Assembly (NCBI RefSeq): GCF_043290135.1
Contig: NC_134700.1
Span: forward strand, 238,050,088 to 238,114,087
Length of the DNA stretch: 64,000 nucleotides
Direction of reading: 5' to 3'
DNA from: Rhipicephalus microplus
Lineage: Eukaryota > Arthropoda > Arachnida > Ixodida > Ixodidae
Position 1 is the first letter of the stretch, and each line of letters begins with the position of its first letter. A program made the translations under genes and the position numbers. The notes below the pieces were generated by a model. It made no database searches, was not told the DNA's origin, and saw nothing but the letters and a program-made list of their open reading frames with translations. Positions 1 through 11,847 of the stretch are shown here, piece by piece.

Positions 1-1210
1 AGACAGGGCTGTCGAACTCTTTATCGATGTTTGAGAGCACTTGAGCGCTGCTATAGTGCGTAGATAGAGCGCACGTGCTCGAGTTCTCCTTCGTGGCTGC
101 CAGCAAAATGCTCATATGTCCTGACAATGCATAGTTCACAGCCCATGGCAGCAGCCGTGGGCGAGTTTTTACGGGAAAGGACTATATATACATCAACGCA
201 GGCCGCGCTGTTTCAGCTCCACAAGGAAAGTAAGCGCAAAGTCGCGAGCTTACACGTGACGATCGTTCAACAGATGCTGTATTGACGTAGAGGACACGTT
301 TTTGTTTCGAGGTGTTTCATTTTTAAATATATAGATGAAGTTTTCGGGGGAAAGGCGGAAACAATTCCCGACTGCGGAAATTTTTTACACCAACGATACA
401 TGTTCACATGAAGTCACTGAGGAAAAAAAGGAAAGTAATGTAAACAGTGAAAAATGATTTATAAGGAGCAAGGTCAGGATACTGTCAGAAGGCATGTTCA
501 TCCTGTCGTGCTGCAGTTTTCAGTGGGGTGGGATGCCCTTGCCAATACAAAAAAAAAAAAAAAGGACCACCACCTGTGGGGCCAGTGCTGCGCAACAGAA
601 CGTGACTGCTTTCTGGGGACGTAAACAATTCTCAGAAACCACTACGGATTTTATTTGAAGTGATTCTGCTTTAAGCACCAAAGGATGGTGTCTAAAAATT
701 TTGGCACGGTTACAAAAAAAGGAGGTACATAATTGCTCGTTTCCAAGGTCCCCACATTTTACAACATGAATGATTGTGCATCCCCTGAAATTCTGAAATT
801 ATACTAATTTCTTATATATTATGCTGATATTTGTCCTAGATAACTACTATAGGTAGCACTCGCAGTGAGCATTATAATGGTTTACCAGTTCTTGCTGATA
901 TGAAATTCCCTTTGGACGTAGACATAATTGAAGATCTGTGAATACCAGCGGCGCCTTCGCGGTCAATACAGCTGCCACATGTTGCAATAGCGTGTCTACG
1001 GCTTCCGCTGTACGAATTCTGTGAAAACGGTCTGTCAGGGCGTGCAAATGCAGCTTACGCGCTTTAAGTAACAAACCAGAGATGCATGCAATAAAGAAAA
1101 AGCGATATATTTCCATCAATGACGTCCATTTCCCAATAGCAAAGAAGTAGCAGAAAAAAGAAGATAGACTTTCAGCGTGTCATCACGGTCTTACCGTTAT
1201 CCTGCAGTTC
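1..1210. other. Stretch without a recognised gene
   Basis: No reading frame here resembles a known protein and no clear transposon end was seen. There is an A-rich run near 549-564. A 90-codon minus-strand frame at 847-1119 has no recognisable motif and was not called. Confidence 0.5.
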
Positions 1211-1224
1211 GCTTGCAATATGTT

Positions 1225-1461
1225 GATTGATATGTGGGTTTTAACGTCCCGAAACCACCACATGATTATGAGAGACGCCGTAGTGGAGGGCTCCGCAAAT
1301 TTCGACCACCTGGGGTGCTTTAACGTGCACCTAAATTTGAGCACACGGGTCTACAACATTTCCGCTTCCATCGGAAATACAGCGGCCGCAGCCGGGATTC
1401 GATCCCGCAATCTGCGGGTCAGCAGCCGAGTACCTTAGCCACTAGACCAACGCGGCGGGGT
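1225..1461 (-). mobile_element. tRNA-derived SINE, Ruka-like, full length
   Basis: Read on the minus strand this starts with a tRNA-like head: box A TGGTCTAGTGG matches the pol III consensus exactly, and box B (GGATCGAATCC) differs by one base. The body is shared with the copies at 45725, 51113 and 63732, and the 3' end is the GGGACGTTAAAACCCAC-type segment. It is flanked by an imperfect target duplication, gcttgcaatatgtt at 1211-1224 and gcttcgaatatgtt at 1462-1475. SINEs of this structure (Ruka) are known from ticks. Such elements encode no protein and depend on LINE machinery. The 72-codon frame across it is not a gene. Confidence 0.88.
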
Positions 1462-1475
1462 GCTTCGAATATGTT

Positions 1476-4070
1476 ATCCAATTGTATATAAAGGAGCGAT
1501 AACGTGGATAGCAAAGCGATCAAAACCACATGTAGGACGCACGTGTTTTACGAGAGTATAATGTTATCTGCAGATTACGTTACCCCGTAAAGAAGCGCCT
1601 AAATGACAGGCGATCAGCTTCTGCAAAGAATCAATGGCAACTTTCGGTATCTGGGCTGGCATAAATTTTCCCGTAGGTTGCGCGCTCCCTAGAAATGCGT
1701 ATATACTTCGTTGATGCAATCACTGGAACAGTAAGCGATGCAGTAAACATTTTCAATACACTGTACGAAAGGCCCATTAATGTGGGTTCCGCGTAGGGCA
1801 CCAAGGAAGGTTTACTTTTTAATTTTTTTAGGTGCTTCTCAGAGGCCACAGGTCACTGTGTTTCAAGGATCACACGCTGTAGGTCGCTGCATACGCAAGT
1901 TCGAGTTTCAGGAAAGGAAGGTCAATTGCAGCGGATTCCTTAAGTGGATTTCCGCAGGTAACATAACAACGGTCTTACGCACCGTTTACACAATACTCAA
2001 ATGGGCAGACGGGGCATCGTCTTCCAGCCATTATTCTTGGGTGTAATTTGCATGCGACTATTGTGACAACTTTCGGGGCCGCCTGCGCCGAGAAACGATT
2101 GTCCGGCGATGTTGTGCAAGGCCAGACCGACGTACGGAACACCGTGAAACGGCCAGACATGCGGACTGTTATTAGATATTGCGTCACGTCGTTGAACTGA
2201 CACGTGACCTAGACAGGGCACGTACAGACTTGCGAGCGAACTTTCACGGCTAGGCCACATTCAATACTTTCAGTGCTCCTTAAAGACTTCACTGGCAGAC
2301 ATTGTTTGGTAATTGGGGATAAATGCACGAGCTTTGTCCACGTAGCCTACTTCGCGTATTGCATGCGGGTGTGCAGACTTCGATAATGAGGTTGAACAGA
2401 CCTTGTAATGTTTTAGAAAATGTTGTTCATCGCATTCAAGCGAATGGCCCACGGTAAAGGAACAACACAAGGCACACAGAAAACACGAATACAGAACGCA
2501 GTCTTGTGTCTTCCTGCGTCAATTGTTCTTTGCACTAAAATTCAAAATACCTACAGTACCAAACATAGAAGTTTCTTAAAATTACCTAGAGGAGTCTCGG
2601 ATACTGCGATCGCTCAGCCAACATGGGAATGATGGGTAGTACATAAATTTCCCTAGTGTGCGTGCTTGCGGGCTTCAAACGCACTTGTGGCTTTGTTTAT
2701 TGTTGTGTTTGTGGTTTTGTTTCGTATGAAAGAACAGAGAGTTGTGAACTTCGTGAATCGATTTGAATTGGTGAACGTAAGGTCAAGTTAGCGATATGTA
2801 GCTGTTTAAATTTTGCTGATTGTCATTTCGTGACAAAACGCCTCGAAGCCACGCAAAGCCTAATGAAGCTGAAAGTACGAAGATAAGGCAAATTTTTGTC
2901 GGCCTACGACTAATCATTCCCATGCTCGCTGAAACGCCGTGCGTTGCAGCTCCCATAGACACTAGCGCGAAAGTTCCCTCTAGTGTATTTATACGAAACT
3001 CTATGGCACCACTCAGCCAGCCGGTGCGTTTTGTTCATGTTGTTGTAGTAGTTTGCAATCTTTCATGAATCACACTGAGGGTAACGAAACTAAGCAATAC
3101 TGAGAACACTCATACCCATGCCATGCGTATGTTCAGCAGAGCGTATACCGAGCTCTGTGCACTTCTTTCAAACGTGGCACAGTCCATCCACGCTATTGTA
3201 ATGCTCATCGTCCTTAAGGCCATTTGAAGAGAGCAGCAACTACTCACGTGAGACTGTATTAACCACGCGTACGCGTGCGAACTTGCTCGTTTTCTTTCGT
3301 GCTTAAGACAGTCGTTTCTACTGCCTCGTTTTATTACAGCGAAGTTGTTAGCGAGACAATGGCAGCGCACGAGGACACTGCACGCTCTGTTTGACGGTAT
3401 TCTTTGAGAAGAACAAGATTATTCATGAAGTTTATATTTAGAAGGCATATGCGAGACTTCTTAAGGGGGGTGCGCTAACCACTGTGAGCCAGATAGGGGC
3501 TGAATTAACTAGAACGATTAATCCTTTGCCGTCAGCATGTTAGGAGACTTTGCATACAACGTTTATCAAAGCTTGTCTGCAGCCCTAAACACACCTAAGG
3601 TAATGGTGAGAATTATATATATGTAATTATTGATTATATTGTTACGATCATGTCACGAACAGGTGATATTAAAGCTGTGCTATAAAATTACATCATCGTT
3701 TAGGAGCTTTTGTTACAATGATGGATGAACAAAAAAACTTTGTCTAGGTCCAACAGGTCATGCTACTTTCCTAGCTTGAACCGGGCCAATCCCCTCGCTA
3801 CAGTTGATTACAAAGTTCTCGATTCAATGCTTAAAATCTTCCGTTATACAAGACGGTCCTTATACAGTGCCCTCGGCGAAGTAACGCACCACGTCACTTT
3901 TATATTGCGAATGCTTTATGCGTACGCAAATCACGAAGTATCTTTAATTACTGCGTGGCGTTATCAACAGCAGAGTGGTTTAAGCTGCTCGTTCTGCCCG
4001 TGTACGAGACCATGCCACAGAAAGCGACAGTGCCAATAAGCTGCTAGCATAGCATGCCCATGAACAGTAT
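1476..4070. other. Stretch without a recognised gene
   Basis: Only short frames of about 60-105 codons occur, on both strands, and none shows a domain, signal peptide or convincing splice context. No clear transposon end was seen. It is probably intergenic or intronic. Confidence 0.45.
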
Positions 4071-4760
4071 GTACAGTATAGCATGAATTTTGGAAAGCGA
4101 GACAAGAGGGGAAATAAAAGAAAAGAGGAGGGGAGAGGCTAAAGCATGCATTGGCCACAAAAAGAGGGTATGTGCCAAGCAGCTCCCTTCTACTTCTTTT
4201 GCTTCTCCTTTCCTGTCCACTTTTATTCCCACTCTCCCTCCCCTGTGCCGACCTGTCGAGGTGTCATCCGAGTGATAGACAGTTACGGGTGGCACTTTTC
4301 TCTTCCTTTCACTACACAATCACTTAGAGAGAAGCAGCTCCCAGCATAGCAAAGTGAGGAATAGTACTTCATGGATATGCTATGCAGGAAGCTGCTTGGC
4401 ACGTATACTCGTTTTTGCGGCAAATACAGGCTTTAGCCTCTCCCTCATTTTTTTTTCAATTTTTATCATCATGCTATGCTGAGAGCTGCTTGGCACATAC
4501 CCGCTTTTTGTGGCGAACGCATTATTTACCTTCTTGCCTCATTCTTCATTTATTTTCTCCCTCACCTCTCTTTCCCCAATTCATGCTGAATACTATATAA
4601 AATAGTGTAGCATATATTATAGCATGAATATGGAAAAGGGAGACGAAGTAGAAAATGAAAGTAAAGAAGAGGGGGAAGACGGAGCCTGCATTCGCCACGG
4701 AAACCGGGTACGTTCCAAGCAGCTCCCAGCATAGCGTAGCCATGGGTAGTAAACAATGGG
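4071..4760. repeat. Cluster of about 110 bp repeat units in both orientations
   Basis: A unit running from a TAGCATGAAT-like start, through an A/G-rich middle, to CCAAGCAGCTCCC and then CATAGC is present in forward orientation near 4075-4195 and 4617-4740. It occurs in inverted orientation near 4370-4460 and 4470-4620, where the landmark reads GCTGCTTGGCAC. The copies are diverged from each other. The inverted pairs could fold back on themselves. No coding capacity was seen; the flanking A/G-rich stretch to about 5150 may be related. Confidence 0.6.
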
Positions 4761-5189
4761 GTGCGAAAGGCAAGTGAGGGTGAAAAGGAGTGACGTGATG
4801 GTGAGATGGAAGAAAAGGCGGAGGAAAGATGAGGAATAATGGCATAGCCCTGTATATAGTTCAGCGAAAGGGTGGGAGATGGAAGTGGGGATGGGGAAGA
4901 GGGACAAGAGGCGAACGGTTAAGCCACAGCATAACCATGTGCAGTATGTTACAGCAATAGATGGGATAGAGAAGTGAGTGGTAAGGAGTATGATGTGAGG
5001 GTGAGAAAAAGGACGAGAGAGGGCAATATTGAAAGCAATAAGCAACTGAAGAAATAGCAATGTGCAGAAAAATATGAGGAGACATCAAAGAAAGAAAAAT
5101 ACAAAAGAACACGAAATAAATCAAGGTCCCCACAGAATCAGTGATCGTGACTTTTGCCGGCACGGCTCGACCGACCGAAATTAAGGCAT

Positions 5190-6028
5190 GACCACTAATT
5201 TATCGTGTAGATGCACTATCCCCTCGCCCACTGCAGTGCAAAACATGCTGGAGGTATGGGCAGACCATCAAGGGATGTAGATCGGATGTGAGGTGTCGCA
5301 CATGTACTGACCAACATAAATCCGATAAATGTTCAACCCAAGAGGTGAGATGCTGTCTATGCAGAGGAAATCACGCGGCTGACGATGAAAGTTGCCCCAT
5401 GAGGACATGTGAGTTGCAACTTCTAGAGATCATCGAACAACAACGATGCTCCCAGAGTGAGGCCCGATCTATTCTTTCTGAGCGCTCACGTGGCTATGCC
5501 TCCGTTGCCAACCGGGCAAACCAGATGCTTGAGTCGTCGTTGCCTGATTTAATAACATCAACGGTGGAAAAGGCCATGACGAAGCTTATGGAATCTCTAT
5601 TCGTGAGCCTAACTGAGTCATTGGCACAAATAGTGAGCACTCAGTTGAATCAAATATTGCAGGGAGGTAACCAACCTACCGTGCCCCCTTCTCTACCTTC
5701 ACTAGTTAAGGTTACTGATATTCCATTGGAACTAGGCCCTTCGAAGTCAAAGCCAGACACGCCGAACTCTGGCCGTAGAATAATTATGCCTCTTGTACAG
5801 GACCTAGATTGGAGCTCGGACTCCGATTCTCATGTCTCACAACCAGAACAAATGGACTCTGACTCAAGAAATATGAAACGACGTGCTTCTCCTGAGGCTC
5901 ATCGCTCTTCAATTATTCCTAAATAAAGAAATAAGAGATATCAGAAAGAAAACCTATCAAAAAAGGATATTTTAAAGGATAGCATCTTAGAGAAAGCCGT
6001 GAGTGCCGCTGGTATCTCTTCAAAATAA
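5190..6028 (+). pseudogene. LINE A ORF1 fragment with zinc knuckles
   Basis: This is the C-terminal part of a Gag-like LINE ORF1, which binds element RNA. The frame is open before the first ATG and contains three clustered Cys/His knuckle motifs: CKTCWRYGQTIKGC at about 5237-5280, CRTCTDQHKSDKC at about 5294-5332, and CCLCRGNHAADDESC at about 5351-5396. A Ser/Pro-rich, acidic tail follows. A TAA at 5924-5926 interrupts the frame, which then stays open to a TAA at 6026-6028, right where ORF2 begins, so the first stop may be a mutation. The N-terminal half is missing. Confidence 0.75.
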
Positions 6029-8028
6029 GGAATTTAAAAGTACTACAGTGGAATTGCATCTCCATTTTTTCAGCAGCTACATACTTAATTCAACTTTGCG
6101 ATAATTATTCCCCTGATATTGTTGCTTTACAAGAAACTTGGCTTGCAGAAAATAAGCATTTTAGGATTAAAAATTACCGCACATTTCGTCTAGACCGCCC
6201 AACTCGGGGTGGAGGTTTGGCAATATTTATCTCATCTAAAATCGCCCATAGGGCTAAAGTTATTTATCAGTCAATGACTTCAGAAAGCGAGATTTTAGCA
6301 TTAAGCATTACTATTTCTGGGTCCCTCCCATTCTCATTTATTAATGCTTATTTTCCTGCGGGTGTTATAAATTCTTCCGTTCTAGATACTGCAGTTCACT
6401 ATTGCCAAAAAAATATTGTATTAGTAGGTGACTTGAATTCTCATCATATTTTGTGGGGTTTCAAAACTGATCTGAATGGCAAACGTTTATGGCATTGGGT
6501 GAACAAGAATAACTTTATATGCACAAACATAAAAACTCCTACTTTTATGTGTAATCAGTCCTCCTCGGTACTTGATCTAACTTTTTCTAACGCTAACCTC
6601 TCCATCTTATCATGGTCTGCGATTAACTCGGGAACAAGTAGTGACCATATGCCAATATTGTTCGAGGTGGTATGTCCAATAACCTCCAAGAATAGATATT
6701 CCGTAACACATGTAAACTTTAATACTCTCGAGAAATCGTTACGAGGCGCTTTATCTAACCAAACGAATGATGCAGAACTAGACGCCATCAGAATCAGCGA
6801 CGTTTTAAAAGAGTCGTTAAATAAATCAAAATTCACCATTGAAAGCTCTAAACCGTCTACCAACCCTTGGTGGAATGCAGACTGTTCGCGGGCTTATAGA
6901 CTAAAAAAAGCTGCGTGGAAAAAATTACTTTTCAACCAGTGTCCCAGGAACTGGAGTGATTGTAAGTATGCGGCCGCTATTTTTAGGAGAACAATCGCTA
7001 ATGCGAAGGACAAATTTAACAACGACCGATGTGAGTTCCTGTCAAAGCCGGTCAATAGAAAAGCACTTTTTTGCTTTCTGAGAACCAAGAAAGTTCTTCC
7101 GGTACAAAGAAATATAGAATCTGTAGTATCATCACCAGTTGAACTGAAGGCCCTTCTAGAAGATATAGCTCAGGGCCTAGAAAGTCGCTTTACGACACTT
7201 CTCTCATACCAAGCCCAGTCCCCCCATAGGGTTGAGGATTTTGAAGAGGTTACACCTGCAGAATTAGCAAACGTAGTCGGAATACTACCCCATTCTGCTC
7301 CTGGTCCTGATGGCATGACGCCGTCGGTGATAAAATCCGTACATAAGATATACCCACTTGGCCTACTCGAAATTATTAATCACTCACTTAGAAGCTCTTG
7401 GATGTCACCTGATTGGAGAATGACAAAAGCGATTCCATTATTAAAAAAGCAAGGCGCTGGGTTTGCCTTAGATAATAAGAGGCCCATTGCACTTACATCG
7501 AACCTAGTAAAACTCGTTGAAAGAATTTTATATAGACGTATAGATCGATGGATGTCAGAAAAACGGACACTGAGCCCATGTCAAATTGGATTCAGACGTG
7601 GTTGCTCCATTTGGTGTGCGCACATGAATCTCGAAAGCAGAATTCAACTTTCTCGATATCATAAACAATTCTCCGCTTTGGTAACCTTAGATATCACAAA
7701 AGCCTATGATAGCGTGGAGCATGTGAAACTGCTAGATTCACTTCAGAATTTAGGACTGCCTCAATACTTTGTGGCCTGGATTCATGCTTTCGTAGGTGAT
7801 AGAGAATTTTACTGCTCGCAATCTGGTGTCAACTCTTTAATATACAGGCAAACGAGAGGTATACCGCAAGGGTCAGTCACTACTATGTACCATTCCCATA
7901 CAGCAAGATGTACAGGTCTATGTGTATGCCGATGATATTGCATTTTTTGCTGCGTCAGTGGACATTCACACACTGTACCTGATTCTGCAGACATACATGA
8001 ATAGCCTGGAAACGTGGCTGGAGGATAT
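6022..8028 (+). pseudogene. LINE A ORF2, 5' part: endonuclease and reverse transcriptase
   Basis: This part would nick the target DNA and copy element RNA. The frame is open from about 6022, before the first ATG at 6217. Endonuclease motifs in order are LQWNC (about 6040), ALQETWL (about 6125), GDLNSHH (about 6427) and SDHMP (about 6640). RT motifs are PGPDGMTPSVIKS (about 7300), LDITKAYDSVEH (about 7687) and RGIPQGSV (about 7857). A small loss after PQGSV shifts the frame, so the catalytic YADD at 7925-7936 lies in another frame. The part ends at 8028, where the Gypsy-type element begins, and RT sequence resumes at 11844-11848 with no obvious loss of target sequence. Confidence 0.85.
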
Positions 8029-10239
8029 AGTCACAATCGACGACGTCGAAACCATAGCGTTAATAGACACAGGTGCAGACTACTCAGTAATAAGTAGCAT
8101 GCTCGCAAAGAAGCTGAAGAAAGTGCTCACTCATTGGACCGGACCACAGATACGCACCGCCGGAGGGCACTTAGTGAGCCCCGTAGGATTGTGCACAGCG
8201 AGAGTGGGAATAAGAGGTCATGTGTACGTCTGCAGTTTTATTGTTCTCCCCGAATGTTCCCGTGAGGCAATTCTGGGCATGGACTTCCTGCAAGCAAACA
8301 GTGCCATCATCGACTTGCAGAAATCCCAAGTTTCTTTCTCAACAGCAAACGCTGTTGCCGTGTGTCATGCGGAGCAACCAATGGTTTCGTCTCTTCGTAT
8401 TGTGAATGAAGGTGTGACAGTGCCGCCACGTAGCAGCGTGACAGTTTCTGTGAAAAGCGACGTTTTTCGTGAATATGCCGGGCTAGCTGATAGAAATATC
8501 GAACTGCTACTCACAAAGGGGATACGCGTGGCGAGAGGTCTAGTGAACCGGCGGAACGGATATACTGATGTGCTATTGACTAACTTTACCAACGAGGTAC
8601 AGCATGTGGCGAAGGGAGCAGCCATAGCATCACTTCATGACTAGGTACAAGTCTCAGATGTTTGCACCATAGAAAAAGTACCCACAACGCCCTCAACAGT
8701 GGACAGTGTCCTCGAGAAAATAGATATTGACCGAGAGCTTTCATTTCTGCAGAAAGACCAGATTGTGGAGTTGATCAAGGAATTCGCAGAGTGTTTTTCC
8801 TCTTCATCGAAAGTCGGACGTACTCCTGTAGCAAAGCACCGCATTGTAATCGAAGGGCATGTTAGACCAGTATGTCAGCATCCATACCGAGTAGCTCCGA
8901 AAGAAAGGGAGGCGATAAAGAAGCAAGTACAGGAGATGCTCGACGATGATGTCATACAGCCCTCCAAAAGCCCATGGGCATCGCCGGTAGTACTGGTGAA
9001 GAAGAAGGACAACACCATGCGGTTCTGCGTTAATTACAGAAAACTCAACCTCGTCACGAAGCGAGACGTGTACCCACTCCCACGAGTCGACGACACGTTG
9101 GATAAACTGCGCAATGCTCACTTTTTTTCATCTTTGGACCTAAAGAGCGGGTACTGGCAAATAGAAGTCGACGAACGAGATCGTGAGAAGACGGCGTTTG
9201 TGACACCCGACGGACTCTACGAGTTCAAAGTACTCCCATTTGGTTTGTGTTCTGCTCCCGCTACCTTCCAGCGGATGATGGACACTGTACTCTCCGGCCT
9301 CAAATGGAAGTCATGCCTTGTCTATCTTGATGACGTAGTAATTTTTTCCACTACGTTAGAGCAGCACGTACAGAGATTGAGAATGGTACTGAACGCGATT
9401 CGCACGGCTGCACTTACGATCAAACCCGAAAAGTGCCACTTTGAATTCCTTGAGCTTCGGTTCCTCGGGCACATTGTCAGTTCTCACGGTGTCAGTCCAG
9501 ACCCGGATAAGATCACTGCGGTAGAAAATTTCCCAAGTCCAAGAGACAAAAAGGCTATGCGACGTTTCCTGGGGCTTTGTGCTTACTGTAGGCGCTTCGT
9601 TGAAAACTTCTCCAAGATTGCGGAACCACTGACACGGTTTACGAAGGAAGGTGTGCCATTCATCTGGCACCAAAAGCAAGAAGACGCCTTCTCTGAGTTA
9701 CGACGGCGTTTGCAGTCACCTCCCATACTCGCTCATTTTGATGAAGATGCTAAAACAGACATTCATACAGAGGCCAGCAACGTTGGCCTCGGTGCTATTC
9801 TTGTACAGTGGCAGAACGGGGAAGAAAAAGTTATTGCTTATGCAAGCCACACTCCGTCGAAAGCTGAGTATAATTATTCAGCTACGAAAAAGAATGTCTC
9901 GCAGTTATATGGGCCATCAGTAAGTTCCGTCCATATTTATACGGTAGACCATTCCGAGCCATCAGTGACCATCATTCATTGTGCTGGCTTGAGAATCTCA
10001 AGGATCCTTCCGGAAGACTTGCTAGATGGAGCCTGCGTCTACAAGACTATGACATCACCGTAGTCTACAAGTCTGGCCACAAGCACAATGACGCGGATTG
10101 CTTGTCACGAGCACCAGTCCAGACCTCGTCTCCTGAGCATGAACAAGACTCCGCATTTGTTGGAGCTGTGAATGTGTCGGAGATGGCTCATGATCAGCGA
10201 ATGGACCAGCAGAATTACTTCTGCTCATTCAATACTTAG
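8029..10239 (+). pseudogene. Gypsy-type pol relic: protease, RT, RNase H
   Basis: The aspartic protease has the active site DTGADYS at 8066-8086, and a downstream ILGMDFL. The RT has LDLKSGYWQI (about 9137), LPFGLCSAPATFQRMM (about 9235) and YLDD at 9322-9333. RNase H starts with HTEASNVGLGA, where the usual first catalytic Asp is Glu (codon 9770-9772), and ends with the HNDADCLSRAP block near 10084. A TAG at 8642-8644 lies in the same frame between protease and RT. Near 9895-9980 the frame shifts within RNase H. In these elements the parts are cut from one Pol precursor. This copy cannot make one. Confidence 0.85.
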
Positions 10240-10379
10240 AGGGGCAGCAAGTCGAAGTACCGCGAGTTTTCGTCCGTGGACTACGTTCCTACGTCCTCCG
10301 CAACAACGTTCTCTACAAGAGAAACTTTCAACACACCGGTGAAACGTTCCTACTGCTGATACCATCATCACTGCGTGCG

Positions 10380-11449
10380 GAAATTTTGAAGCGTGTCATG
10401 ATGACCCATCGGCAGGTCACTTGGGCATTAGTAGGACTTTGGTAAGAATCCGCCAGAGGTATTATTGGCCAAAATTGACGGATTCAGTACAGCATTACGT
10501 AAGATCATGCCGAGAATGCCAAAGACGCAAAGTACCACCCCTAAAGCCAGCAGGTCTCTTGAAACCGATAGAGCCACCGAAAGTCCCGTTTGAGCAGGTT
10601 GGAATGGATTTGCTAGGACCATTTCCTATGTCATCGTTTGGGAAGCGCTGGATAGTTGTAGCAACCGACTACATGACCCGGTATGCCGAGACGTCATCTC
10701 TCACAAAAGGAACGGCAAATGAAGTGGCTTAGTTTTTTGTGACCAAGATAGTGCTGCGACATGGCGCACCTAAAGTCCTTATAACTGACAAAAGAACTGC
10801 GTTCACTGCCAGGCTAGTACAGTCTGTCATGAAACTAACGCACACCGACCACAGAAGAACTACCGCGTACCATCCGCAAACTAACGGGTTAACTGAAAGG
10901 CTGAACAGGACGCTTGCTGACATGATCACGATGTATGTGGCCGTCGAGCATCGGACTTGGGACACCATATTACCGTATGCTACATTTGCATACAATACCG
11001 CAGTACAAGAGACAACCCACTTCACGCCATTTCAACTTATTTATGGTCGGACAGTAATAACGACATTAGACGCGATGCTGCCTGTCAACAGCGCGAATGG
11101 AGAGGACCCTGACATAAGCGAATATGTAGAAAGGGCAGAAGAGGCGCGACAACTAGCACGGAACCACATAATTCAACAGCAGGACGTCGACGCGCACCGT
11201 TACAATCTAAGACGAAGGGACGTTCAGTACTCCCCTGGAGACCAAGTGTGGGTCTGGACGCCTGTACGTGCACGTGGCCTATCAGAAAAGCTTATGCGGC
11301 GCTATTTTGGACCTTACAGGGTTCTTCGTCAGCTAGGCCCATTAAACTACGAAGTGATTCCTGAAGGTCAAGTATGCACAACACGACGCAGAAATCTCCC
11401 GGAAGTTGTACATGTAGTACGAATGAAACCGTACTACGACAGGAACTGA
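10380..11449 (+). pseudogene. Gypsy-type integrase relic
   Basis: The zinc-binding part reads HDDPSAGH near 10397 and CRECQ near 10508. The catalytic core has its first Asp in GMDLLGPF (10607-10609), the second in LITDKRTAF (10787-10789) and Glu in NGLTERLNRTL (10895-10897), so the D,D,E residues are all present. The C-terminal part has a GPYRVLRQLGPLNYEV motif, the GPY/F module of this group. A TAG at 10730-10732 interrupts the core in frame, and the link to RNase H upstream (10240-10380) is also broken. The frame closes with TGA at 11447-11449. Confidence 0.85.
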
Positions 11450-11555
11450 ACAAGTGAACTGACTCACGTCGTCTAACACAAGGACAAGCCCTATTGTTTA
11501 GAAACTGTCAGCCGGCTCTACACATCGGGGCGATGCGTGCTAGGAGGGGGACTAA

Positions 11556-11843
11556 TGCCACAGCTCGACCATCGCAGAAGACGTGTGCCACAATTCGCGT
11601 TCGTAAAAGCCGCCACACAACTATCGCAAGAAAGCCGCGCCATGGAACGCCGTCCTGCACGCGCCACGATGCTACACCACGGGACCGGCACGAGACTCGA
11701 GAGGCAGAGGAAGAGACCGACGAAGTTGAAGTCAGCGAGCAAGAGACATTTTGGCTGACCATTATTAGTTTTGAGTTTGCGGGCACAAGTTCGCCCTAAA
11801 TAAAGAGTTTATATAGTACCAGGTGCTATATTTATTCGTAACA
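11556..11843 (+). repeat. Probable right LTR of the Gypsy-type element
   Basis: A purine tract AGGAGGGGGA at 11542-11551 looks like the polypurine tract that primes plus-strand synthesis. The following segment starts TGCCACAG and ends in TAACA at 11843, giving the TG...CA ends expected of an LTR, about 288 bp long. It holds an AATAAA polyadenylation signal at 11799-11804. No left LTR exists in the window to compare with, so the left boundary is inferred. Confidence 0.5.
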
Positions 11844-11847
11844 ATAT

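Larger units (their letters stand above)
8029..11843 (+). mobile_element. 5'-truncated Ty3/Gypsy-type LTR retrotransposon inserted in LINE A
   Basis: The element carries protease, RT, RNase H and integrase in Ty3/Gypsy order, then a purine tract and a probable right LTR ending in ACA. It has no left LTR, primer binding site or gag: it starts within about 13 codons of the protease active site. The tetranucleotide ATAT flanks it at 8025-8028 and 11844-11847, and the host LINE reads on across the insertion without an evident gap. The pol frame is broken by stops and frameshifts, described in the separate entries. This is an endogenous retroelement relic with no intact protein. Confidence 0.82.

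Noticed and set aside
8642..8644. Retrovirus-like stop readthrough between protease and RT
   Set aside because: Another in-frame stop in integrase and a frameshift in RNase H show general decay, so this TAG is most likely also a mutation.
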